From Candidatus Flexicrinis proximus (lineage in GTDB: Bacteria; Chloroflexota; Anaerolineae; Aggregatilineales; Phototrophicaceae), in contig JADJQF010000006.1 in the NCBI GenBank assembly GCA_016712885.1, positions 186,001 through 250,000 on the forward strand: a stretch of DNA of 64,000 bases, written 5' to 3'. This document shows, piece by piece, positions 1-8,920 of the stretch. The notes under the pieces were generated by a model. That model did not search any database. It was not told the DNA's origin and saw only the letters and a list, made by a program, of their open reading frames with translations. Numbering within the stretch: the first letter of the stretch is position 1; each line of letters begins with the position of its first letter. The translations under genes and the position numbers were made by a program.

Positions 1-1563
1 GTGCGGGGTTTTCTCGTCGAAGGGACGATCCTCACCCATCACTTTGACAGTCGTGCTGACTTCGAGCATCGAATCGACAGCGCCCTTCATGAAGGCGACG
101 TAGCGGGCAGCCGGGTCGCGGAACAGTGGCACCTTTTGCGTCGTGCCGTTCTGTTCGATCATGATGTGCGGCATGCTTACCACCTCGTGAATGGTGGTCA
201 TACGCTTGCGTTCAGAGGAGAACGGGACTTCGGCCACGCGCGGGAGCATCGCTTCCAGTTCAGCCTTGGTCAGGCCGAACTTCTCGGCCAGTTCCACCAG
301 CGCGGTCTCAGTCGGGTCGCCGATAAGGCCGTCGCTGCTGCGCTGCGCGTCGTTACACATCACCGCAGCCACGACGACATCGGCGTCGGTGTAATCCTTG
401 AACGCGTAAGGGGTTGTGCCGTCACGGTCTTCCAGATGATCGCGACCGCCCACATAGAAGACACTGCGCGCGGTCATCTTGTTCTGGGTGAGGGTGCCGG
501 TCTTGTCCGAACAGATTGTCGTCACGGAACCGAGGGTTTCGACCGCGGGGAGCTTGCGGATCAGCGCCTTGCGCCGCAGCATCCTCTGCGCGCCAAGGGC
601 CAGCGCGATGGTGACGACAGCCGGCAGACCTTCCGGCACGACCGCTACGGCCATCGCAACGCCGTTGAGGAACGTATCCTGCAGCGCGCCGCCGTTGATC
701 AGTCCGAGCAGCGTTCCGGCTGCGACGATACCGATGGACAGGAAGAACAGCGCCTTGCTCAGTTCAGCCATACGGCGCTGAAGGGGTGTCTGCTCGGTTT
801 CTACTTCCTGAATCAGGGTGGCTATCCGGCCGAGTTCGGTGCGCTGGCCGGTGGCCGTGATAACGACCAGTCCGCGTCCATAGGTGACGGATGTGCCCAT
901 ATAGACCATATTGGTGCGGTCGCCAAGGGGCGTATTCGGGTTAACCAACTGGCCGACAGATTTTTCGACGGGAAGCGATTCGCCAGTGAGCGAGGCCTCC
1001 TGTACGCTCATGTTATAGGATTCGAGCATGCGGCCATCGGCGGGGATGATGCTGCCGGCTTCGAGCAGCACGATATCGCCCGGGACAAGCAGGTTCGGCG
1101 CGACGTCCATCTCCCGCCCAGACCGGCGAAGCCGCACAATCGGCGCGCTCATCTTCTGAAGGGCGGCGATGGCCTTCTCTGCCCGGTATTCCTGGGAAAC
1201 GCCCAAGGCCGCGTTGGCGATGACGATCAGGGCGATAGCGATCACGCTTTTGGTTTCGCCCAGGAGTGCCGATACAACCGCCGCGCCGATCAGAATCATG
1301 ACCAGCGGGTCGGTAAGTTGTTCAAGCAGGATCTTCAACGGCGACTCGACGCCTTTGGCAATCAGCGCGTTTTCGCCGTAACGGGTCAGGCGGGCGGCTG
1401 CTTCTGTCTCATCCAGACCCTGACGAGGGTCAACAGCGAGACGGTTGAGCAGGACTTCGTTTTCGAGGAGCCAGGGGATGTTTTCATCCCCGGTGATGGT
1501 GGGGGGGGAAGACGGCAGATGCGCCGTCGAAGAAGCACTGGGATCCAATAGGGTTTCAGCCAC
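1..1563 (-). CDS. P-type cation-transporting ATPase, N-terminal part (cut by window edge)
   Basis: The reverse strand is open from a GTG at 1563 to the window edge, giving 521 codons without a stop. The protein would pump cations across the membrane using ATP through an aspartyl-phosphate intermediate. Visible landmarks are the actuator-domain TGES motif, an M4 segment containing PEGLPAVV, which is typical of Ca2+-ATPase-like (type IIA) pumps, and the phosphorylation motif SDKTGTLTQN near 480-510. An N-terminal cation-ATPase domain precedes the first membrane pair. An AAGGA sequence lies about 8 nt before the GTG. The C-terminal half (hinge and last membrane helices) lies outside the window, so the transported ion cannot be judged. 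The long plus-strand frame over this region is a shadow. Confidence 0.93.
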   Translation of the reverse strand, partial: MAETLLDPSASSTAHLPSSPPTITGDENIPWLLENEVLLNRLAVDPRQGLDETEAAARLTRYGENALIAKGVESPLKILLEQLTDPLVMILIGAAVVSALLGETKSVIAIALIVIANAALGVSQEYRAEKAIAALQKMSAPIVRLRRSGREMDVAPNLLVPGDIVLLEAGSIIPADGRMLESYNMSVQEASLTGESLPVEKSVGQLVNPNTPLGDRTNMVYMGTSVTYGRGLVVITATGQRTELGRIATLIQEVETEQTPLQRRMAELSKALFFLSIGIVAAGTLLGLINGGALQDTFLNGVAMAVAVVPEGLPAVVTIALALGAQRMLRRKALIRKLPAVETLGSVTTICSDKTGTLTQNKMTARSVFYVGGRDHLEDRDGTTPYAFKDYTDADVVVAAVMCNDAQRSSDGLIGDPTETALVELAEKFGLTKAELEAMLPRVAEVPFSSERKRMTTIHEVVSMPHIMIEQNGTTQKVPLFRDPAARYVAFMKGAVDSMLEVSTTVKVMGEDRPFDEKTPH

Positions 1564-1624
1564 GGTTTTTTCCTTAGACTTATGAGTTCACTTCAAGTGT
1601 GTCAGATGGATCGACGTCCTCTAC

Positions 1625-1640
1625 CCCCCAAAACTGGGGG
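1625..1640. other. Small perfect hairpin upstream of the ATPase gene
   Basis: CCCCCA and TGGGGG pair perfectly across an AAAC tetraloop. It lies about 60 nt upstream of the ATPase start, where a 5' leader or operator would be. A TTGACA sits just beyond it on the reverse strand (1649-1654), but no matching -10 box was found. The role is unknown. Confidence 0.3.
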
Positions 1641-1740
1641 CTTACCCGTGTCAAGACCCAATGGTTAACGCAATTTGTATAAACGTTTAATAAGAGGCTG
1701 CGGCCTTGCGCGCCGCGGACTCTGCTTTCACAATATCGGT

Positions 1741-2745
1741 ATGATCAGTTTCATTGCAGTCTATATTGTAACAGGCTTGATCCTCATCGGCCTTGCGCGC
1801 CAACGGCGGCTGTACGGAGCGCGCGGTATCGCCGCCGGGTTGGTCGTGACATGGCTCACGCTGGGGGTGCTGGCCGGGGGCGCGGAAGCGTATTTCCGTT
1901 TCGCCTACGCTGCTTCCGACACGCCTATGCAGTGGACGCTGGCGGGCCAAAACTGGATCGCCCGCTATATGCGCTTCAACAGCCTCGGCTACCGCGATCG
2001 CGAATGGACGCCGGCCGAGCTGGAGGGCAAGACTGTCCTCTTTGCGGTGGGTGATTCGTTTACGGAAGGCTGGGGCATCGACGACCCGGCCCAGCGGTTC
2101 CCAGACCGCCTGCAAGCGATGCTTGGAGACGGCTACGCGGTGGTCAATCTCGGCAAAGGCGGTTCGTCCACGCTGCATCAGACTCAGGCAGTCATGGACT
2201 ATCCCAACGCAGTGCCGGATATTATCGTCTGGCAGTACCTGCTCAACGACATCGACGTGGCGGCCATCAGCAACGGCTACAACTGGGACTCGCCGATTCC
2301 GCTCGATCGACCGGCATTGGTCGAAGAGTCGCATCTAGTGAACTTTATCTACTGGCGTGTATTCCGGCAGGGGATGTTCAACTCGCCGCAGGGTATCCCG
2401 CAGTGGGATTGGCTGTACGGCGCATATGACGACGCCTATATCTGGGGGATACACAGTGCCGAGATCGAGCGCATGACCGCGTATGCCGATTCAGTTGGTG
2501 CGCGGCTGATCACGGTGATTTTCCCGAATATGGAAGATCCCGTCCGCAGCGTTCCCTACGTGGATCGCGTAGAGCAGCTGCTCGTAGGGCTCGGTCACAC
2601 GGACGTGCTGAAGACCACCGACCTGGCCGCCGCGATGCCGCTGGAACAGCGCATCGTCTCGCGGGCGGACGCCCACCCTAGCGCGGCGTTCAACGCGGCT
2701 GTTGCCGAAATGATTTACAAACGGTTTTTCCTGTCTGTGCCATGA
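1741..2745 (+). CDS. SGNH-hydrolase-like membrane protein (paralogue 1)
   Basis: The 334-residue product starts with two hydrophobic segments (residues 1-20 and about 30-52), followed by an extracytoplasmic SGNH-like domain. The nucleophile motif GDSFTEG has Ser at about residue 106. A later stretch with WQYLLND fits the Asn/Asp block, and DAHPS near the C terminus fits the catalytic Asp/His block. SGNH proteins of this kind usually act as esterases or O-acyltransferases on cell-surface glycans; the substrate here is unknown. The ATG at 1741 begins the hydrophobic segment and was preferred over an upstream TTG at 1675. The protein is clearly paralogous to the one at 48480-49487 (shared NSLGYRDREWT and GDSFTEGWG). 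Confidence 0.75.
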   Translation: MISFIAVYIVTGLILIGLARQRRLYGARGIAAGLVVTWLTLGVLAGGAEAYFRFAYAASDTPMQWTLAGQNWIARYMRFNSLGYRDREWTPAELEGKTVLFAVGDSFTEGWGIDDPAQRFPDRLQAMLGDGYAVVNLGKGGSSTLHQTQAVMDYPNAVPDIIVWQYLLNDIDVAAISNGYNWDSPIPLDRPALVEESHLVNFIYWRVFRQGMFNSPQGIPQWDWLYGAYDDAYIWGIHSAEIERMTAYADSVGARLITVIFPNMEDPVRSVPYVDRVEQLLVGLGHTDVLKTTDLAAAMPLEQRIVSRADAHPSAAFNAAVAEMIYKRFFLSVP

Positions 2746-2796
2746 CCCGCGCTTGTAAATCAGGGCGCGATTGAGTAAAACTAAAAGGATGAGCGG

Positions 2797-3042
2797 GTGT
2801 TTCGCGGAGTGCGTCCTGTGAGCGGTATAACATTGTTCTGGGTAGTTGTGCTGGGCGTCCTGGACGCTATCGCCGTGTATTTCATCATGAAATACGGGGT
2901 GCAACATGGCGAACCGTCGCCCGAAAAACCGGAAGAATCGCAGGCCGTCGAGGCGATTCGCAAGATGAACGCCGAACGGTTGGCGAAGATCGAGTCGGCT
3001 CGTGCAAGGCAGCTCCCGTCCGGCGAGGCGCAGAGCAGCTAG
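2797..3042 (+). CDS. Small single-pass membrane protein
   Basis: This is an 81-residue protein with a GTG start preceded by AAAGGATGAG, a fair ribosome binding site. Residues about 10-30 form one hydrophobic segment; the rest is a charged, Glu/Lys/Arg-rich helical tail that may be a short coiled coil. It lies 5 nt upstream of acpS and is probably cotranscribed with it. I recognise no family. Confidence 0.6.
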   Translation: MFRGVRPVSGITLFWVVVLGVLDAIAVYFIMKYGVQHGEPSPEKPEESQAVEAIRKMNAERLAKIESARARQLPSGEAQSS

Positions 3043-3047
3043 ACGCC

Positions 3048-3413
3048 GTGCTGCGCTGCGGCATCGATTCCCTGGACATTCAACGTGTCGAGGAGGGTAT
3101 CGCCCGTTTGGGCGAACGCTTCCTCGACCGTTTTTTTACGGCGGCCGAGCGTGCTGAATGCGGCGAAAAACCGCACCGGCTGGCTGCCCGGATCGCGGCG
3201 AAAGAGGCGGTCGGCAAGGTGTTCGGCACCGGCATTGGCGACGTGAGCTGGAAGGAAATCGAGATCACGTCCGATCCGCGCGGCCGGCCGATCCTGACCC
3301 TCTACGGCGCGGCGGCAGAACTCGCCGGCAAAATGGGATTGACCCAGTGGGACGTCAGCCTGACCCACACGCAGACCGTCGCTTCGGCGGTTGTGGTCGC
3401 ACTTGGCGATTGA
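3048..3413 (+). CDS. acpS: Holo-[acyl-carrier-protein] synthase AcpS
   Basis: The 121-residue product transfers the 4'-phosphopantetheine arm from coenzyme A to the serine of apo-acyl carrier protein, which activates fatty-acid synthesis. Its length is normal for the family. The N-terminal CGIDSLDIQRVE block carries the metal-binding Asp. FTAAERAEC and AARIAAKEAVGK form the second signature, with the catalytic Glu in AAKEA. The C-terminal DVSLTHTQTVASAVVV segment matches the usual SxSHt-A-A block. The GTG start follows the upstream membrane-protein gene by 5 nt. Confidence 0.93.
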   Translation: MLRCGIDSLDIQRVEEGIARLGERFLDRFFTAAERAECGEKPHRLAARIAAKEAVGKVFGTGIGDVSWKEIEITSDPRGRPILTLYGAAAELAGKMGLTQWDVSLTHTQTVASAVVVALGD

Positions 3414-3501
3414 GCAAAGCGCACTTTCGTGGACACTTACTGTGTGATCCACAGATCACCTTACCCGCTCTGATACTCCAATAAGGTCAACAAGGCCGCA
3501 A

Positions 3502-4752
3502 ATGTCAGAACCCACGTCGAAACACCCGACGCGACGCGATCCCTATTCGGCGCTGCGCTTCCGCGATTTCCGCTTGCTGATCGCCGGGCGGATGGTCGCC
3601 CAGATCGGCGAGGCGATGGTCAGCGTAGGCGTTGGTTGGGAGCTGTACGAGCGGACCGGCGATGCGCTGGCCCTGGGGCTGGTCGGGCTGGTCCAGATCA
3701 TTCCGGTTATGCTGCTGTCGGTCGTGGGCGGGTATGTCGCCGACCGCTATGACCGCAAACGCGTCACGCTGATTTCACAATTGGTACTGATCGGCTGCTC
3801 CGTGGCGCTGGCGGCGATTTCGCTGACCGCCGGCCCCCTGCCGCTGCTGTATGGCGTCCTCGCATTGATCGGCGCGGCACGGGCCTTCAACAACCCCGCA
3901 GAGTCGGCCCTGACGCCGCTCACGGTCCCGCCTGAACAGTTTATGAACGCCGTCACCTGGAATTCGACGGTGTGGCAGTTATCGGCCATCCTCGGCCCCG
4001 CGCTCGGCGGGCTGTTAATCGCCATCGCAAACGATGCCGTGCTGGTCTATATCGTCAATGCGGCGGCTGGGGGCGTTCTGGTCGGTGCGCTCCTGATGCT
4101 CAGAGTTAAGCAGACGGTCTTTATGGATGCCAGCGAAGCCCCGGTAGATGCCATTCGCAAAGGCTGGCAGTTTCTGCGCCGCTCGCACGTGATCCTGGCG
4201 TCCATCACGCTGGATATGTTTGCCGTTTTGTTCGGCGGTGCGACGTTCCTGCTCCCCGTATTTGCCAAGGATGTGCTGCACGTCGACCCGACGGGACTGG
4301 GTATACTGCGCGCCGCGCCGTCGGTCGGTGCGCTGTGCATGGCCCTGTACCTGGGACGGCGCCATCCGTTTCAACAGGCGGGACAGACCCTGCTGTATGC
4401 GGTTGCCGGCTTTGGCATCGCAACCATCGTATTTGGCATGTCGACCTCATTCCTGCTGTCGGTCGCGATGCTGTTCCTGCTCGGGGCGCTGGATAACATC
4501 AGTGTAGTGATTCGCCATACGCTGATCCTGACGCACACGCCAGACGAGATGCGCGGGCGGGTATCCGCCGTAAACAGCATATTCATCGGCGCATCCAACG
4601 AATTAGGCGGCTTCGAATCGGGAGTTGCGGCTGCCCTGCTGGGGCCGACTGGCGCGGTGGTGCTGGGCGGCATCGGCACCATCGTCGTGGTCGGCGCGAT
4701 TGCCTATCTTGTTCCTCCGCTGCGCCGCTTCGGTGCAATTGGCAGTCACTAA
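3502..4752 (+). CDS. MFS exporter, EntS-like
   Basis: The 416-residue protein has about twelve hydrophobic segments. It belongs to the major facilitator superfamily, proton-driven transporters of the inner membrane. The loop between helices 2 and 3 has the family motif GGYVADRYDRKR, and ALRFRDFRLLIAGR at the N terminus matches the DUF894/EntS-type exporters that often carry siderophores or drugs. The second half has a matching loop (HTPDEMRGRVSAVNS). The substrate cannot be deduced from the neighbours. Confidence 0.85.
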   Translation: MSEPTSKHPTRRDPYSALRFRDFRLLIAGRMVAQIGEAMVSVGVGWELYERTGDALALGLVGLVQIIPVMLLSVVGGYVADRYDRKRVTLISQLVLIGCSVALAAISLTAGPLPLLYGVLALIGAARAFNNPAESALTPLTVPPEQFMNAVTWNSTVWQLSAILGPALGGLLIAIANDAVLVYIVNAAAGGVLVGALLMLRVKQTVFMDASEAPVDAIRKGWQFLRRSHVILASITLDMFAVLFGGATFLLPVFAKDVLHVDPTGLGILRAAPSVGALCMALYLGRRHPFQQAGQTLLYAVAGFGIATIVFGMSTSFLLSVAMLFLLGALDNISVVIRHTLILTHTPDEMRGRVSAVNSIFIGASNELGGFESGVAAALLGPTGAVVLGGIGTIVVVGAIAYLVPPLRRFGAIGSH

Positions 4753-4767
4753 CGGCTTTGGCGCTGG

Positions 4768-5493
4768 TCAGGGAGTCGGCTGCAGCGGCAGGACATCCCT
4801 GACCGCGCATCGTGCCAGCCGAGCGGCGAATTTGTCCTTGAAGGCTTCGTAGGTCCAGCCAAAAGCCAGTTCAAAGGCCACGCCCGCATCGGTAGCACCC
4901 AATTTGCGGTAGAACTTCCGCAGCGCCGGAAGACCACCGCGCTTCCTGAGCAGATAGGTTGTCGCTGACCAGCCGACTTCGTAGACATCGTCGCCAAGAT
5001 TATCCAGGTCATAGACTGTGCCGGGAAGGTTACACGGCGTGGGGTAATCCGCCCAGTTGTTGTTGCCGGCCATGAAAGCCGAGCCTTCATCCAGCCAGTG
5101 GATAGACCACTGGAAAACACCGACAGTCGCGCACTGGGCCAGATGAAACGCCTCGTGGCGGCTGGTCTCTTTAATGCCATTCTCGCCGATCTGGAGGCTG
5201 ATCGTTCCGATGCTATAGTCCGACTCATTGCAGCCTGCGGTGCCCCAGGTATAGAGTGGGAAAACCGTGTTCGGCACCGAATTGACCGTGATCTGCGCGG
5301 GGATTTTGAAGCCCAGTTCGAGGAATTCCTTGAGCGCCTTACGGGTATATCGCTCGATCAAGGTACGGTCTTCGAGCGAGATTGTGTCGTCGTAGGTGTA
5401 GCTGATCGTAAACGGCAGGACGGCCTGTGTCGGGCGGCTGCTGAAAGTCACTACAAGCAGAAGAGAGATCCCAAAGCGCAGAAGGGTACGCAT
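4768..5493 (-). CDS. Secreted gluzincin-type metallopeptidase
   Basis: The 241-residue protein starts with a signal peptide (RTLLRFGISLLLVV, ending near SRPTQA). The zinc site is complete: HEAFH is followed after 18 residues by Glu in WLDEGSAF, the spacing of the gluzincin clan (peptidase MA-like). It probably cleaves peptides or proteins outside the cytoplasmic membrane; the substrate is unknown. The ATG at 5493 was chosen because GAGGGGG lies just upstream and the signal peptide begins there; a longer frame reaches 5616. It is divergent from the TauE-type permease. Confidence 0.78.
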   Translation of the reverse strand: MRTLLRFGISLLLVVTFSSRPTQAVLPFTISYTYDDTISLEDRTLIERYTRKALKEFLELGFKIPAQITVNSVPNTVFPLYTWGTAGCNESDYSIGTISLQIGENGIKETSRHEAFHLAQCATVGVFQWSIHWLDEGSAFMAGNNNWADYPTPCNLPGTVYDLDNLGDDVYEVGWSATTYLLRKRGGLPALRKFYRKLGATDAGVAFELAFGWTYEAFKDKFAARLARCAVRDVLPLQPTP

Positions 5494-5597
5494 TCCCCAC
5501 CCCCTCAGATCAAGGATAACCATAGTATACCCCTTCGGTTGAGGAGCGGGGGTACAATTGACGGTCTTTGACAGCGCACCCCATGAAAGGTGAGCGC

Positions 5598-6401
5598 ATG
5601 GAAAATCTAATCCCACTCCTTATCCTTGGCCTGGTGGCCGGGGTATTCAGCGGTCTGTTCGGCATCGGGGGCGGGATCGTCATTGTCCCGGCACTCACGC
5701 TGTTCCTGGCTTTTTCGCCCAAGGCGGCAGTGGCGACCTCGCTGGCGGCCCTGCTGATGCCCGTCGGTATCTTCGCGGTCATCACCTACTACCGTAATAA
5801 GCTGCTCGATATTCGCTCGTCGGCAATCGTGGCGGTCGGTCTGGTGACGACGACTGTCATCGGCGCACAGATCACGCTGGCACTGCCGGATACGCTGTTC
5901 AAACAGGCGTATGGCGTATTTGTGATCATTATGGGGGCGCGGTTCCTGGAGCTTTTCAAGCGGTCAGCAGCCGGCGCACAGACCGCCACTTCCAGCGAGC
6001 AAACTACCGAACCCGGACAGGAAGCGCTATGGAAACTGCTGGTGCTGGGCCTGCTGGCCGGCGTCCTGGCGGGGATGTTCGGCATCGGTGGCGGCATTGT
6101 GATCGTGCCGGCACTGGTCGGATTCTTTGCGTTCGAGCACAAGCGCGCGGTGGGGACTTCGCTGGGAGCGCTGCTGCTACCGGTCGGCCTGCCCGGGGTG
6201 CTGAGTTACTACGCGGCGGGTGAGCTGAACATTGCCGCGGCGGTACCGGTTGCGATCGGTTTGGCGATCGGCGCGTTAGGCGGCGCGCGGCTGGCAATTG
6301 GCCTTCCCCCAAAAGTCATGCGACGAATGTACGGGGCATTTCTGATTGTGGTCGGCGTGTGGTTCATCGTTGAACCCTGGCTGGGATTAACCCGTAGCTA
6401 G
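5598..6401 (+). CDS. TauE/SafE family membrane permease
   Basis: The 267-residue integral membrane protein is built of two homologous halves. Each half contains FGIGGGIVIVPAL, the hallmark of the TauE/SafE (DUF81) family, at about residues 20-35 and 160-175. Members export sulfite, sulfoacetate or related organic anions, but assignment by sequence alone is weak. The ATG at 5598 has AGGTGAG just upstream and replaces a longer frame from 5568. The hydrophilic Ala/Thr/Glu-rich linker between the halves (about residues 125-140) is normal for the family. Confidence 0.88.
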   Translation: MENLIPLLILGLVAGVFSGLFGIGGGIVIVPALTLFLAFSPKAAVATSLAALLMPVGIFAVITYYRNKLLDIRSSAIVAVGLVTTTVIGAQITLALPDTLFKQAYGVFVIIMGARFLELFKRSAAGAQTATSSEQTTEPGQEALWKLLVLGLLAGVLAGMFGIGGGIVIVPALVGFFAFEHKRAVGTSLGALLLPVGLPGVLSYYAAGELNIAAAVPVAIGLAIGALGGARLAIGLPPKVMRRMYGAFLIVVGVWFIVEPWLGLTRS

Positions 6402-6489
6402 ATCGCCTCATTTCTCGCCTCAGGCGCGCAGACTAGACTGATGTCATCCATTTCCTAGCGCGTGAACCCCCACGCGGACGGCAGGAACG

Positions 6490-6816
6490 ATGACACGGTT
6501 TGCCTATGTTTTTGTGGCGCTGATGGTCGGCGGCATGACGTTTCTGGCCTCAGCGCTGTACGGCCCGGACCTCCTGGCGATGGTGATGCAACTGCAGTAC
6601 AACGCTCACCCGGCATTAGGCGAGGTCACGACGCTGATCACATCGCCTATCGTGTGGGCGCTTACCAATCCCGCGTTGGGCGCGGTCTTAACGGGGGTGC
6701 TGTGGCCGGTCGCCGTGTTTTGGGTCGGCATCGGCAGCGCGCTCGGTGTTGTCAGCGTGGGCTACGGCATGGCGATCAATCTGACGTTCGATCTGGGGAT
6801 CGGCACGTTTTTCTAG
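6490..6816 (+). CDS. Small integral membrane protein, unknown
   Basis: This 108-residue protein has three likely membrane segments (about residues 5-28, 48-65 and 66-95). Apart from Arg3 and a few acidic residues it is nearly uncharged. AGGA lies 6 nt upstream of the ATG. It is transcribed in the same direction as the TauE-type gene but 88 nt away. I recognise no family. Confidence 0.6.
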   Translation: MTRFAYVFVALMVGGMTFLASALYGPDLLAMVMQLQYNAHPALGEVTTLITSPIVWALTNPALGAVLTGVLWPVAVFWVGIGSALGVVSVGYGMAINLTFDLGIGTFF

Positions 6817-6887
6817 CAGGTGTTTTTGCACCCTCTATAGAGTTCCCATGTTGTGCTGTGCCCATCGTCCGGCTTTGACTGACGGCG

Positions 6888-8084
6888 TCAGCAGCCCAGC
6901 GCGAGCCGTTCCGCGATCACCTGGGCGGCCAGATCGTGGCCAGCCTGCGTCCAATGCGTGTCGTACGGGTAATACAGAAGCGCGCCCTCTGATGCGGCCC
7001 GCTCGAATGCCGGAGTGAGGTCGATGAACGCCCAACCCGGCCGCTCCCCGATCAACCCCCGCACGAGATTGCGGTGTGCGTACAGCGAGTCGAAGTAGGC
7101 GGCTTCGTCCGTACTGGCGATCGGCGCCGGCGCGAAGACCAAGACGCCGCTCTCGGCCAGCGCTATACGCTGGTTGGTCGCGTTGATGAAACCGCGCTGG
7201 CTGGGATAGATATAGCGCGTGTAAATCAACTCCTTAGGAGGGATGAAGACCAACGCGCGGCAGGTTTCCGGTGCGGCGGCGCTGTCAAAGGCGTCCAGAG
7301 AAGCAACAAGCCGACGAACATTCCGGCTTTCGCGCGCATCGGGCGGGGTCTGCTGCCACCACCCGTAATAGCTGACAAAGGCCATGTCGTAGTAATTCGC
7401 GCCGATGATGACCGGCACAGGCATGTTGTAACGGGGCTGTCCATCGTCCCCCAGCGCCGGGGTGGGCGGCGTCTGAGTGGGACGCGCTTTTGCCAGAAAG
7501 GCCGCCCAGACGGCAAGTGGATTCGATGTTTCGACACGCGGGGAGCGCAAGGCGTCGCCCAGGTCATTCCCGGAGAAATACCCCCAAATCACCCAATCGC
7601 GCGGCTCGGCGCGGGCAAATTCCGCGGCGGTCTCGGCGACCTCGACCGGCCCATAGGCCCGATAGCCGTAATTCTGCACGCCGACACCCAGGAGGCCGGC
7701 CAACCGGTCGGCATAGGGGAACTGGACATTGAACCCTTCGGTAAACGAGTCCCCGAAAACGGCGACGGGATGCGCTGCGTGGGATGCGGCCTCTTTGCGG
7801 AAGCCGTCGGCGTCCCAGGCGATCTCGAACGCGGCATACGGCGAGTCGTCAGGCGGAGGGCGCACCTGTCCAGGCAGCGCGGCAAAAATGTCTCCATCGC
7901 TGGGCTTCCAGAAAACTTCCAGGGTCTGGCTGCCTGTCGAACGGCTGAGCCAGTTTGTGGGGCCGATCAGCCGCTCGGGAAAGAGCATCAGGGCGCCGGT
8001 CACGCCGATCAGCGCGCAGACAAAACCGAGCAGGCTTAGCAGCGCCGGAACCAGCCAGCGACGGCGGACGACGGGAGCGGTCAT
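6888..8084 (-). CDS. SGNH-hydrolase-like membrane protein (distant paralogue)
   Basis: The 398-residue product has an N-terminal membrane anchor (about residues 10-33) and an extracytoplasmic SGNH-like domain. AVFGDSFTEGF provides the nucleophile Ser, SGNDLGDAL provides an Asn/Asp block, and the C-terminal DTHWTQAGH is the Asp-His block as seen in AlgX/AlgJ-like and other surface-polysaccharide acetylation proteins. A role in modifying an exported glycan is therefore plausible. It resembles the proteins at 1741 and 48480 only around the motifs. The ATG at 8084 lies close to a divergent promoter region. Confidence 0.72.
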   Translation of the reverse strand: MTAPVVRRRWLVPALLSLLGFVCALIGVTGALMLFPERLIGPTNWLSRSTGSQTLEVFWKPSDGDIFAALPGQVRPPPDDSPYAAFEIAWDADGFRKEAASHAAHPVAVFGDSFTEGFNVQFPYADRLAGLLGVGVQNYGYRAYGPVEVAETAAEFARAEPRDWVIWGYFSGNDLGDALRSPRVETSNPLAVWAAFLAKARPTQTPPTPALGDDGQPRYNMPVPVIIGANYYDMAFVSYYGWWQQTPPDARESRNVRRLVASLDAFDSAAAPETCRALVFIPPKELIYTRYIYPSQRGFINATNQRIALAESGVLVFAPAPIASTDEAAYFDSLYAHRNLVRGLIGERPGWAFIDLTPAFERAASEGALLYYPYDTHWTQAGHDLAAQVIAERLALGC

Positions 8085-8086
8085 GG

Positions 8087-8092
8087 TATAAT
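8087..8092 (+). promoter_or_regulatory. Probable -10 box for the gene at 8123
   Basis: A perfect TATAAT lies 30 nt upstream of the ATG at 8123 in the 38-bp gap between divergent genes. No convincing -35 hexamer is visible. AGGAAAGATAG before the ATG supplies the ribosome binding site. Confidence 0.5.
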
Positions 8093-8122
8093 ACGCGGAC
8101 CTCGGTTCAGGAAAGATAGAGC

Positions 8123-8920
8123 ATGGCAATCGACTATATCATCGACTATGACTGCGACCCCAAGCGCGATCTGACCACGGGCGGCATTGTTGAGCGGCTC
8201 AAGGGCGAAGAACGCGCACACAAGATTATCCAACTGTTTCGCGCCAGTGGCGACCAACGCCCACCCAGCGAAATGGGTTTCGAGTTCACCCGCAGCACGC
8301 CCGAAGGCGTCGAGGAGAACCAGCTGGTTGTCGTTCAGCACCTGCTCGACGAGGCCGAGGATCTGCGGGCGTACGAGCACTTCTGCGCCGAGTGCCCTGC
8401 CAACCGCAGCGGCAAACGCTTCGGCTGCATCGGCCAGGTCGAGTATCCGATCAGCGGAACCGGCGAGGCATGGCTTCTGGATCAGATGCCCGTCCCGGAC
8501 GATACCCTGGTCTGGCTGCTGCTCAAGCAAGGAGTCGAAGAGTTCAAGTATGACGGCAAGAGCATCGAGCCCCTGCGAGCGGCCAATGACTCGTATTTCG
8601 AGGACCGCTTGCCCGCGTCGCGCATTTTAGGCGAATTCACGCTCACTGCCAACCAGACGTTCGAAATGATGTTTGCGGTCGGCGCCGTCCATCCCAACCA
8701 TGCCGCAATTCTGCTATTGTTCGCCAATGCAGTCCCGCGCGATGTGGAAGCCGACTCGATCATGCACCTGACCCCCGCCCCCGCCGATATGGAGACGCGC
8801 TTTCCGCTGATTTTGCAGCTCGAGCGCGAGGACGACGAGACGATTCGCGGGTTTAAGTCGTTTCTACACGCGTTGTATCTCGGCTGGAAGCTGCATGTGC
8901 CGGTACTGGTGGACGCCTAG
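8123..8920 (+). CDS. Conserved-looking cytoplasmic protein with a Cys cluster, unknown
   Basis: The 265-residue soluble protein has no signal peptide or membrane segment. A Cys cluster at about residues 93-108 (CAEC followed by CIG eleven residues later) and a further DYDCDPKR near the N terminus could bind a metal, but I do not recognise a family. A good ribosome binding site and a TATAAT lie upstream. Its stop codon overlaps that of the convergent site-2 protease gene. Confidence 0.6.
   Translation: MAIDYIIDYDCDPKRDLTTGGIVERLKGEERAHKIIQLFRASGDQRPPSEMGFEFTRSTPEGVEENQLVVVQHLLDEAEDLRAYEHFCAECPANRSGKRFGCIGQVEYPISGTGEAWLLDQMPVPDDTLVWLLLKQGVEEFKYDGKSIEPLRAANDSYFEDRLPASRILGEFTLTANQTFEMMFAVGAVHPNHAAILLLFANAVPRDVEADSIMHLTPAPADMETRFPLILQLEREDDETIRGFKSFLHALYLGWKLHVPVLVDA

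Noticed and set aside
1..1551. Long plus-strand open frame of 516 codons
   Set aside because: The reverse strand encodes a clear P-type ATPase with TGES and DKTGTLT motifs; the plus frame is an Arg/His/Gln-rich shadow without any motif.
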